A DNA stretch of 13,506 bases from an uncultured Eubacteriales bacterium. Its GTDB lineage: Bacteria > Bacillota > Clostridia > Oscillospirales > CAG-272. The stretch covers positions 1 to 13,506 of the forward strand of contig CAKSNQ010000037.1 in assembly GCA_934476315.1 (NCBI GenBank). The letters run 5' to 3'. Position 1 is the first letter of the stretch, and each line of letters opens with the position of its first letter. The position numbers and the translations under genes are program-made. Under the pieces are notes generated by a model, which saw only the letters and a list, made by a program, of their open reading frames with translations, searched no databases and was not told the origin of the DNA. Below, one piece after another: positions 6,518 through 13,223 of the stretch.

Positions 6518-7720
6518 ATGAAAATTCAACTGGTTGCAACCTGTCTGTTCGGACTGGAAAAATTATTGGGGGAAGAACTGGACGCGTTGGGACTGCGACG
6601 CACGCTGACCATGGACGGTCGGGTGCTGTTTGAGGGAGACGAGAGCGATATCCCGCGGGTCAACATCGGTCTGCGGTGCGCCGAGCGGGTGTTCATCCTG
6701 ATGGGGCGTTTCCACGCGGCGACGTTTGACGAGCTGTTCGAGGGAACACGCGCGTTCCCGTGGAGCGACTGGATTGGGGAACACGACGCCTTTCCCATCA
6801 GCGGGCACAGCATCAAAAGCACGCTGACGTCCATTCCCGCCTGTCAGAAGATCGTCAACCGCGCGGTGGCGGACAGCCTGCGCGACCGATATCATGGTTC
6901 CTGGTTCGCACAGGACAGCGGCGTGACATACGCCGTTGAGTTTTTCCTGCTCCGCGACGAGGCAATGCTTCTGATCGACACCTCGGGAATGGCTCTGCAC
7001 AAGCGCGGCTACCGTCCTGCTGCGGGAGCGGCGCCCGCACCGCTTCGGGAAACGCTGGCGGCGGCAATGGCACTGACGGCGCGTCCGCGTCCGGAACTGT
7101 TGTTCTGGGACCCGTTCTGCGGGTCGGGGACAATCGCCATTGAGTCGGCGATGATTCTCGCGCATCAGGCGCCGGGACTGAACCGAACATTCGCCTCCGA
7201 AAAATTTGCGCGGATTTCTGCTCCGATGTGGCGAGCGGCGCGGGAGGCGGCAGAGGCGGCGCGTCTGACGGACGCGGATTTTGAGGGATGGGCGTCGGAC
7301 ATTGACGAGGACATGCTGGACCTCACCTACGAAAACGCGGTGCGCGCGGGTGTGGAGCCTCGTCTGAAAATTTTCCGGGCGGACGCCCGAACCATCAAAA
7401 AGCCCGACTGTAAGGGGACGATCCTCTGCAACCCGCCCTATGGTGAGCGACTGATGACCGTCACGGAAGCGGAGCGGCTTTATGCAGAGTGCGGTCGGAA
7501 TTTTGCAACCTTTGACCCGTGGAACATCTACATTCTGACCTCCAACGAGCACCTGGAGGCGCTGTACGGGCGCAGTGCCGACAAGGTGAAAAAGCTCTAC
7601 AACGGCATGATCCCATGCTACCTCTACGAATTTTTCCGCCCGCCCGTGGTGCGCGTAGATCGCCGAAAAACCAAGAGAACTCATAGAATTTCCTATAATC
7701 CATATAACAAGAAAGGGTAA
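6518..7720 (+). CDS. THUMP-domain rRNA guanine-N2 methyltransferase (RlmL/YpsC type)
   Basis: A 400-residue SAM-dependent methyltransferase of the family often mis-labelled as an N6-adenine DNA methylase. The N-terminal part (about 1-160, beginning KIQLVATCLFGLEKLLGEEL) is the THUMP-containing RNA-binding module. The catalytic domain has a SAM site DPFCGSG (198-204) and the catalytic NPPYGERL (305-312). Homologues methylate guanosine N2 in 23S rRNA (RlmL, position 2445 in E. coli), so a 23S target is likely, though the exact base is not shown. Length and content match the single-domain Firmicutes form, without the fused RlmK half found in E. coli. GGAGG precedes the ATG. The ATPase gene lies 26 bases upstream and pepF 7 bases downstream, so it sits inside the operon. 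Confidence 0.9.
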   Translation: MKIQLVATCLFGLEKLLGEELDALGLRRTLTMDGRVLFEGDESDIPRVNIGLRCAERVFILMGRFHAATFDELFEGTRAFPWSDWIGEHDAFPISGHSIKSTLTSIPACQKIVNRAVADSLRDRYHGSWFAQDSGVTYAVEFFLLRDEAMLLIDTSGMALHKRGYRPAAGAAPAPLRETLAAAMALTARPRPELLFWDPFCGSGTIAIESAMILAHQAPGLNRTFASEKFARISAPMWRAAREAAEAARLTDADFEGWASDIDEDMLDLTYENAVRAGVEPRLKIFRADARTIKKPDCKGTILCNPPYGERLMTVTEAERLYAECGRNFATFDPWNIYILTSNEHLEALYGRSADKVKKLYNGMIPCYLYEFFRPPVVRVDRRKTKRTHRISYNPYNKKG

Positions 7721-7727
7721 TTGAATC

Positions 7728-9518
7728 ATGGAACTGAAAAACAGAAACGAAATGTCCCCCGAATTTCAGTGGAACCTTGCCGACATCTTCCCGGATCGCG
7801 CGGCGTGGGAAGCGGCGTACCAGGAGGCACAGACCGCTGTCGGCACGCTGGGTGAGTTGCGCGGACGCCTTGCCGCCTCAAAGGAAGCGCTCCGGGAGGT
7901 CCTCGACACCGTTTACGCCGTTCAATATAAGGTGGAGATGGTGTACCTGTACGCGTCCCTGCGCAAGAACGGGGACAACGGCGACCCCGAGAGCCAGGAG
8001 ATGGAGGGCAGAGCAGTCCGCCTGTATATGAATCTGTCCGCCGCCATCGCCTTCCTCACGCCGGAAATCCTCGCGCTGGACGCCGAGACCTTCCGCGCAT
8101 GGCTGGAGAGCGATACGCTGGCTGGGTACCGTCACATTCTCGAGGACATCGGACGCAACCGCGCACACACGCTGGACGAGCCGCGGGAGCAGATGCTGGC
8201 GCTCCTCAGCGACGCCGCGGGAACGGCAAGCAACGCCTTTGACATGCTGGAGAGCGTGGACATGACGTTCCCCTCCATCCGCGACGAGAACGGCGAGGAG
8301 GTCATGCTGACGCACGGAAACTTCGGTGTTTATCGGGAGAGCGCAGACGTCCGCGTCCGTCGGGATTCCTTTGAGCAGTATTTCGGAACATATAAAAAGT
8401 ATATTAACACGCTGGCGGCGCTGTATTCCGGCTCGGTCAAGATGGACAGCTTCCACGCCAGGGTCCGCGGCTTTGAAAGCGCACGGGAAGCGGCGCTGTT
8501 CTCCGGAAACATCCCCGTTTCGGTCTACGACAGTCTGGTGAGCGTTATCCATGAGAGCCTGCCGATCCTGCATCGGTATCTGAAGCTACGCCGGGAGGTG
8601 CTCGGTCTGGACGAGCTTCACATGTACGACCTGTACTGCCCGATGGTGAAGCAGGACGAGAGCCGCGTGGACTTTGAGACGGCAAAGCAGATGGTTCTGA
8701 ACGCGACAAAGCCTTTGGGCGAGCGTTACGAAGAACTCCTCCACCGCGCTTTCAGCGAGCGCTGGATCGACGTCTATGAGAACAAGGGAAAGACGACGGG
8801 CGCGTTTTCCTGCGGCGTGTACAGCGTTCACCCGTACGTGCTTCTGAATTACACCGACACGCTGGAGGACGCCTTCACGCTGGCGCATGAGCTGGGACAT
8901 TCCATGCACTCGTTCTTCTCGTCGGAGAAGCAGGACTATGCCAACAACGATTATCGGATTTTTGTCGCCGAGGTTGCCTCCACGGTCAACGAGGTATTGC
9001 TTACCATGTCGCTTTTGCAGTCGGAAACCGACAAAAAGCGTCGCGCGTACCTGCTCAACCACTTCCTGGAGGGCTTCCGCACGACGGTGTTCCGTCAGAC
9101 GCTGTTTGCTGAGTTTGAGCACAAGTCCCACGCCATGTATGAGGCGGGCGAGACGCTGACGGCGCAGGCGCTGAACAAAGTCTACCGCGAGCTGAACGAG
9201 GAATACTACAAGGGCGCGGTCGTGGACGAGCTTCAGGACATCGAATGGGCGCGAATCCCGCATTTCTACAACGCGTTCTACGTCTATCAGTACGCGACGG
9301 GCTTTTGCTCCGCGGTTGCCATCGCCAACCGGATTCTCAAGGAGAACGGTGCAGGGGACTACCTGCGCTTCCTCTCCACAGGTGGCAGCGACTATCCGCT
9401 GGAGGAACTGAAGATCGCGGGAGTCGATCTGACCACGCCCGCTCCGATCCGCAGTGCGATGGAGGTGTTCGATCGCACGCTCGGAGAGCTGGAGACTCTG
9501 CTCCGCGAGGGCGTCTGA
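7728..9518 (+). CDS. pepF: Oligoendopeptidase F (M3 family zinc peptidase)
   Basis: A 596-residue cytosolic metallopeptidase that cleaves short peptides. The M3 zinc site is clear: HELGH at 387-391, with a probable third ligand E415 in VAEVASTVNE, 24 residues after the second histidine. The N-terminus (MELKNRNEMSPEFQWNLADIF) and total length match full-length PepF. There is no signal peptide. The ATG lies seven bases after the methyltransferase stop, with AAAGGG about 11 bases upstream as a moderate binding site. It is the last large gene of the operon. Roles suggested for the family are peptide turnover and use of imported peptides. Its presence beside rRNA modification genes says little about a special role. 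Confidence 0.95.
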   Translation: MELKNRNEMSPEFQWNLADIFPDRAAWEAAYQEAQTAVGTLGELRGRLAASKEALREVLDTVYAVQYKVEMVYLYASLRKNGDNGDPESQEMEGRAVRLYMNLSAAIAFLTPEILALDAETFRAWLESDTLAGYRHILEDIGRNRAHTLDEPREQMLALLSDAAGTASNAFDMLESVDMTFPSIRDENGEEVMLTHGNFGVYRESADVRVRRDSFEQYFGTYKKYINTLAALYSGSVKMDSFHARVRGFESAREAALFSGNIPVSVYDSLVSVIHESLPILHRYLKLRREVLGLDELHMYDLYCPMVKQDESRVDFETAKQMVLNATKPLGERYEELLHRAFSERWIDVYENKGKTTGAFSCGVYSVHPYVLLNYTDTLEDAFTLAHELGHSMHSFFSSEKQDYANNDYRIFVAEVASTVNEVLLTMSLLQSETDKKRRAYLLNHFLEGFRTTVFRQTLFAEFEHKSHAMYEAGETLTAQALNKVYRELNEEYYKGAVVDELQDIEWARIPHFYNAFYVYQYATGFCSAVAIANRILKENGAGDYLRFLSTGGSDYPLEELKIAGVDLTTPAPIRSAMEVFDRTLGELETLLREGV

Positions 9519-9527
9519 CATCGGGTA

Positions 9528-9562
9528 AAAAGATAAAAAGGGGGCTACTAAAGGTAGCCTCC
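9528..9562 (-). terminator. Terminator of the purA-esterase transcript
   Basis: On the minus strand a 9-pair stem (GGAGGCTAC, 9562-9554, with GTAGCCCCC, 9548-9540) and a 5-base loop are followed by TTTTTATCTTTTT, a good rho-independent terminator. In the plus direction it has no T-run, so it should not stop the pepF transcript. It lies about 210 bases past the esterase stop and only ten bases from the pepF stop. Confidence 0.78.
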
Positions 9563-9568
9563 TAAAAA

Positions 9569-9697
9569 ATGCGGTCGGGAGTCCGGTATTTTTTCGCGAT
9601 CTTGGTTGTTTTTGCCCTCGTATTCTTGGCTTTCCCATCTTTTGGACGGCAAAACGGCGGCGCTGTGCCGCCGAGACAAACGTCGTCGGGGGTGTGA
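9569..9697 (+). CDS. Possible small membrane or signal-peptide protein (42 residues)
   Basis: An ATG at 9569 opens a 42-codon frame ending TGA at 9695-9697. The product has a short basic N-terminus (R2, R6), then an unbroken hydrophobic stretch (about residues 7-23, YFFAILVVFALVFLAFP), then a polar tail rich in G, P, Q and S. This is the profile of a single-pass membrane peptide or an uncleaved signal sequence. It lies between the pepF stop and the operon's terminal hairpin, and its stop codon falls inside the left arm of that hairpin. Against it: there is no good ribosome binding site (only AAAGG about 14 bases upstream), and T-rich spacer DNA can spell hydrophobic residues by chance. No homologue is recognised. 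Confidence 0.3.
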   Translation: MRSGVRYFFAILVVFALVFLAFPSFGRQNGGAVPPRQTSSGV

Positions 9698-9729
9698 AAA
9701 ACTCTACTGAGTTTTTCACACCCCCTTTT
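9688..9729 (+). terminator. Terminal hairpin of the ksgA-pepF operon
   Basis: A perfect 17-base inverted repeat (9688-9704 and 9709-9725, arms beginning GGGGGTGTG and ending CACACCCCC) with a 4-base loop is followed by TTTTA. It is a strong stem with a short T-run in the plus direction, 170 bases after the pepF stop. In the minus direction it has no T-run, but it sits 49 bases beyond the esterase stop and could protect that mRNA from exonucleases. Confidence 0.75.
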
Positions 9730-9773
9730 ACAGTGGAAGCGGGAGAAAATCTCACCGTTCCCGGGTGCGGAGC

Positions 9774-11834
9774 TTATTTTTCCAGCCACTGCACGGCGAG
9801 GTCAACCTCGCGCTGGGTCGTTGCCGTTCTCGCAAACGCCACGGCAGGGTTGGAGGTGTCGGTCAGGTCAAAGGCGTCCAGCGCCGTGCGGTTCGCTGCC
9901 TGTTTGCCGCGCGAGAGCACGATGTCGGAAATCTTGAGCGTGACCTCACCATCCGTAAACAGGAACACACGGATGTTGTTCAACGTCGTGAACTGAATGG
10001 GGTGGATGGTGTTCGCCGTGTTGAGCGGGAGCACGATGTGGTTCCAGCCGGCTTGCAGATTCAGTGAGGAAACCACGTAGGAGAACTCAATCTTATCGAC
10101 CTCCTGCGACAGCTCAATGCAGCTGGTCTTTTGCTTGGAGAGCAGCTCGGGCTTGTCGATGTAAATCCACATTTCCAGGTACCACTTGCTCCAGTCGCTC
10201 GGCATGGAGATGTTCAGCTTATTGTTCACATTGAGAATGTGAGGGTTGTTCGGGGAAGTTGAATACAGCGCCTTGGTGCCCGCCGGGGTCAGGGTAGTAT
10301 CCGCGCCGCCGCGTCCGCCGAAGGTCCATCCCTTGGCGTCGTCGCAGGTGCTGACGACGATGTAGCGATCCGACACGTCGGTCGGCTTATACAGCGACTT
10401 TTGCAGGGTATAAATCTGCGCGGCGGTATCCTTGGCGTTCTCCGCCGTGACGCTCTCGAGCAGGGCTTCGATCTGCTTGTTCGTCTGCTCGATGCTGGAT
10501 GCCGCGTAAACATCGGTCTGCGTCAGGTAGTAGTTGCGCGTGAAGTACGCCTGCGCCTCGGCGACGGGGGTGAAGTCGCACTCCCAGCCGGTCAGCTCCG
10601 CGATCTTTTCCGCCAGCACGATGCTGCGGTTGATATTGGTCTGAATGGTGGGGTGTCCGGCGACGCCGACGCCCTCCTCGGTGTTCACCATGGGAGCCAG
10701 CTCAAAGTACGTCACCATATCGTCCCCGTTCTGCTGGGCGAAATTTCTGACGCCCTGCGCGATCGCGTCCGACTGTGCCGTTCCCATCATGCCGTATACC
10801 CAGAGAATCTGTGCGTTCGGGTTGCAACGGCGGACGAGCGACAGGAAGTTGTAGGCGTGCTCCGTCATCTGCTGTGCGGTGACGTTTGCGCCGTTGAATT
10901 TCGCGCCCTTATCGTTGGTTCCGAGGTTGATGACGACAACATCCACGGGGTGCGCGTCAAAATCCCACGGGTTGGACGAGGCGACCGCGGCGGCGTAATC
11001 CAGCATTGCGGTCTTTTCGTAGTAGTCCATCCAAGAGGTTTTATCCGAGCCCTTGAGGAATGCCATGCCGCTTCGCGCCACGATCTGCGCCTCCGCGCCC
11101 AGCGCTCTTGCCGCGAGCGTTGCGTAGGTCATTGTGCCGTCCTGTACTTCGGTGGAAAAGGTGCTGTTATTACCGGTCAGCCACATGTTGCCGAAGCCGC
11201 AGGTGATGGAGTCTCCGATAAACTCAATGGTGTGCGCCCGCGCAGCGGGAGGATTGGCGTCGATCATGCCGCTGCCGATCAGGGAAATCTCCGAAACCGT
11301 GATGGTCGAGGAGCTGCCGTAGGACGCTTCGTTTCTTTTGCGGACCTCAAGGGTATGAACGCCGTCCTCCAGCCCGTTAATCAGGGTGTAGGAGCCGTCC
11401 TTGTCGATGCACAGTGTGTTTGCCGGGGCGACCTTGCCGTCAATGTAGACGTTCAGGTAGCCGAGAAAGCGTGCTTCCGTGGGAGTGGTCGCCTGCAATT
11501 TCGCGCGGACGCCGGTGCCCTTGAAGCAAAGGGAAAAGCCACTGTTGGTGAAAAACAGCTTGAGCTTTCCGTCCACCACGGGGACTCTGCCGTGCAGGGT
11601 CAGACCGTCTGTGATCTGATCCTGCGCTTCGATCCAGTTGTGCGGATCGGTCGGATCAGTCGGATCGGTCGGGTCGGTGGGGTCGGTGGGGTCGGTCGGC
11701 TGGTTGGGATCGTCCGGGTTGGACGGGTTATTCGGCGTGTCCGGATTGTCCGGTTGATCGGGCTTTTTGCATCCCGCCATGCCCGTCGCGATCATGAGCA
11801 GGGCAAGCAAGAGAGCGAACATGTGATATTTCAT
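9774..11834 (-). CDS. Secreted lipoprotein, SGNH hydrolase of CE2-like acetyl esterase type
   Basis: A 686-residue exported lipoprotein: a signal peptide ending in lipobox MAGC (C22), then a Pro/Asp/Asn linker (25-64) with six TDP repeats. A beta-rich region (about 67-190) resembles the N-terminal domain of CE2 esterases. The SGNH catalytic domain (about 200-415) has GDS (207-209, nucleophile S209), GTND (305-308) and the catalytic histidine in GHP (H394). The Asp normally three residues before that histidine is a valine, as expected for a CE2-type Ser-His dyad. A final beta-rich region (about 490-640, including GWTFGG and WYLEMWIYID) is probably carbohydrate binding. It likely removes acetyl groups from plant polysaccharides at the cell surface. 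The start is supported by AGGAGGT about eight bases upstream. It follows purA by 33 bases with no terminator between. Confidence 0.85.
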   Translation of the reverse strand: MKYHMFALLLALLMIATGMAGCKKPDQPDNPDTPNNPSNPDDPNQPTDPTDPTDPTDPTDPTDPHNWIEAQDQITDGLTLHGRVPVVDGKLKLFFTNSGFSLCFKGTGVRAKLQATTPTEARFLGYLNVYIDGKVAPANTLCIDKDGSYTLINGLEDGVHTLEVRKRNEASYGSSSTITVSEISLIGSGMIDANPPAARAHTIEFIGDSITCGFGNMWLTGNNSTFSTEVQDGTMTYATLAARALGAEAQIVARSGMAFLKGSDKTSWMDYYEKTAMLDYAAAVASSNPWDFDAHPVDVVVINLGTNDKGAKFNGANVTAQQMTEHAYNFLSLVRRCNPNAQILWVYGMMGTAQSDAIAQGVRNFAQQNGDDMVTYFELAPMVNTEEGVGVAGHPTIQTNINRSIVLAEKIAELTGWECDFTPVAEAQAYFTRNYYLTQTDVYAASSIEQTNKQIEALLESVTAENAKDTAAQIYTLQKSLYKPTDVSDRYIVVSTCDDAKGWTFGGRGGADTTLTPAGTKALYSTSPNNPHILNVNNKLNISMPSDWSKWYLEMWIYIDKPELLSKQKTSCIELSQEVDKIEFSYVVSSLNLQAGWNHIVLPLNTANTIHPIQFTTLNNIRVFLFTDGEVTLKISDIVLSRGKQAANRTALDAFDLTDTSNPAVAFARTATTQREVDLAVQWLEK
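11644..11697. repeat. Six copies of a 9-base repeat encoding Thr-Asp-Pro
   Basis: On the plus strand, units of the type GGATCGGTC repeat six times with a few silent changes (GGATCAGTC, GGGTCGGTG). They encode TDP repeats, residues 47-64 of the lipoprotein linker. The unit is a multiple of three, so gain or loss of copies would change linker length without shifting the frame. Confidence 0.9.
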
Positions 11835-11867
11835 GAGAAGTACCTCCTTTGACTTATACCGGCAATC

Positions 11868-13139
11868 TTACCGTTCGATATACTGGTCTCTTTCCGCGCC
11901 GACCGAGATGTAGCGGATCTTGGTTCCGACGGCTTTTTCCAGCATGAGCACGTAGTCCTGAGCCTCCCGGGGCAGGGAGTCAAAGGTGCGGCAACCGGAG
12001 ATGTCGGTTTTCCATCCGGGGACGGTCGTGTAAATGGGCGTTGCCTTTGCCAGCGCGTCGCCGGTCGGGAAGTCGATGGTTTCTTCGCCGTCCACAAGAT
12101 AAGCGGTGCAGACGGGGATGCGGTCGAGGTAAGAGAGCACGTCGAGCTTGGTCAGTGCGATGCAGGTCGCTCCCTGGACCAGACAGCCGTAGCGGGAGGC
12201 GGGAATGTCAAAGCCGCCGACACGACGGGGACGTCCGGTTGCCGCGCCGTATTCGCCGCCTGCCCGACGGAGAGCCTCACCCTCATCGCCGAAGATTTCG
12301 CAGGTGAACGGACCCTCGCCGACGCAGGTGGAGTAGGCTTTCATGATGCCGATGCTCTGATCGAGCCGAACCTGCGGGATGCCGGCGCCGATGGGGGCGT
12401 AGGCGGCGATGGTGGAGGAGGAAGAGGTGTAGGGGTAGATGCCGAAGTCGATGTCACGGAGCGCGCCGAGTTGAGCCTCGAACAGGATGCGCTTGCCGTG
12501 CGCAACGGCGTCGGTCAGATAGACGGTCGTATTGATGATGTAGGGGACGAACGGCATCGCATAGGTGTTCAGCCACTGCTCCATATCCTCGACGCGGATG
12601 GGGTCGTGACCGTAGCCGCCCTGCACCGTCAGGTTCTTCCATTCCAGCAGGTCAACCAGCTTCTGATGAAGCGTTTCGGGGTGGAGCAGGTCGCCCATAC
12701 GCAGCGTCTTCTTCATGTACTTGTCGGCGTAGACGGGGGCAATGCCGCGGCGGGTCGAGCCGAACTTTTTGCCTGCCAGACGATCTTCCTCCAGGCAGTC
12801 AAGCAACTTGTGATACGGCATGCAGATGGTCGCCTTATCGCTGATCTTGAGGTGATCCGGCGTGATGGTGATGCCGCCCTCGCGGAGCTTTCCGACCTCA
12901 CCGTAGAGGTGCTCGACGTCGATGACCATGCCGGGTCCCATGACGTTGACGGTTTCGTCGCGCAGAATACCGGAGGGCAAGAGGTTGAGGATGAATTTCC
13001 CCTTTTCATTGACGACCGTGTGTCCGGCGTTGTTGCCGCCCTGATAGCGGCACACGATGTCGTAGTCTGCCGAGAGCAGATCGACCATGCGCCCCTTTCC
13101 CTCGTCGCCCCAGTTGATACCTACGATTGCTGTTACCAT
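11868..13139 (-). CDS. purA: Adenylosuccinate synthetase
   Basis: A 423-residue cytosolic enzyme joining IMP and aspartate with GTP to form adenylosuccinate, the first committed step from IMP to AMP. The N-terminal GTP/IMP site reads GINWGDEGKGR (7-17), with the catalytic aspartate D12 and the catalytic histidine H40 in GGNNAGHT. FGSTRRGIAP, TGRPRRVGGFD and the C-terminal GAERDQ are also characteristic. Length fits the family (about 430). The start at 13139 is set by AAAGGAGAG seven bases upstream. The frame is open 24 codons further, but that stretch covers the promoter. It has its own strong promoter, a palindrome in its leader, and a downstream neighbour 33 bases away that probably shares the mRNA. 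Confidence 0.97.
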   Translation of the reverse strand: MVTAIVGINWGDEGKGRMVDLLSADYDIVCRYQGGNNAGHTVVNEKGKFILNLLPSGILRDETVNVMGPGMVIDVEHLYGEVGKLREGGITITPDHLKISDKATICMPYHKLLDCLEEDRLAGKKFGSTRRGIAPVYADKYMKKTLRMGDLLHPETLHQKLVDLLEWKNLTVQGGYGHDPIRVEDMEQWLNTYAMPFVPYIINTTVYLTDAVAHGKRILFEAQLGALRDIDFGIYPYTSSSSTIAAYAPIGAGIPQVRLDQSIGIMKAYSTCVGEGPFTCEIFGDEGEALRRAGGEYGAATGRPRRVGGFDIPASRYGCLVQGATCIALTKLDVLSYLDRIPVCTAYLVDGEETIDFPTGDALAKATPIYTTVPGWKTDISGCRTFDSLPREAQDYVLMLEKAVGTKIRYISVGAERDQYIER

Positions 13140-13159
13140 GATTATCTCTCCTTTGAATA

Positions 13160-13169
13160 TTGTATACAA
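13160..13169. promoter_or_regulatory. Palindrome TTGTATACAA in the purA leader
   Basis: A perfect 10-base palindrome lies about 7-16 bases downstream of the inferred purA transcription start and 20 bases ahead of the start codon. The GTATAC core resembles operators of FadR/GntR-type repressors, and this position would suit blocking RNA polymerase. No regulator gene is in the window, so its use as an operator is inference. Confidence 0.35.
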
Positions 13170-13182
13170 GGCATACATTCTT

Positions 13183-13211
13183 ATTATAATACATCTTCTT
13201 ATGTTTTGCAA
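13183..13211 (-). promoter_or_regulatory. purA promoter
   Basis: On the minus strand TTGCAA (13211-13206) and TATAAT (13188-13183) are separated by 17 bases, placing the transcript start near 13176 with a leader of about 37 bases. A short palindrome TTCGCGAA (13216-13223) lies just upstream of the -35 element. It contains the CGAA half-site seen in Firmicutes PurR boxes, but the match is too short to assign. Confidence 0.85.
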
Positions 13212-13223
13212 GGGGTTCGCGAA

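Noticed and set aside
6563..7729. 388-codon minus-strand frame
   Set aside because: Antisense to the THUMP methyltransferase; shadow composition only.
8586..9755. 389-codon minus-strand frame
   Set aside because: Antisense to pepF, which has clear zinc-peptidase motifs; no domain or binding site in the shadow frame.
9562..9789. 75-codon minus-strand frame overlapping the esterase end
   Set aside because: Its start lies inside the esterase gene in another frame, without a binding site, and it crosses the long hairpin; read as a shadow.
10401..11852. 483-codon open frame on the plus strand
   Set aside because: Antisense to the lipoprotein esterase. The repetitive IGRIGRVGGVGG tail is simply the reverse reading of the TDP repeat.
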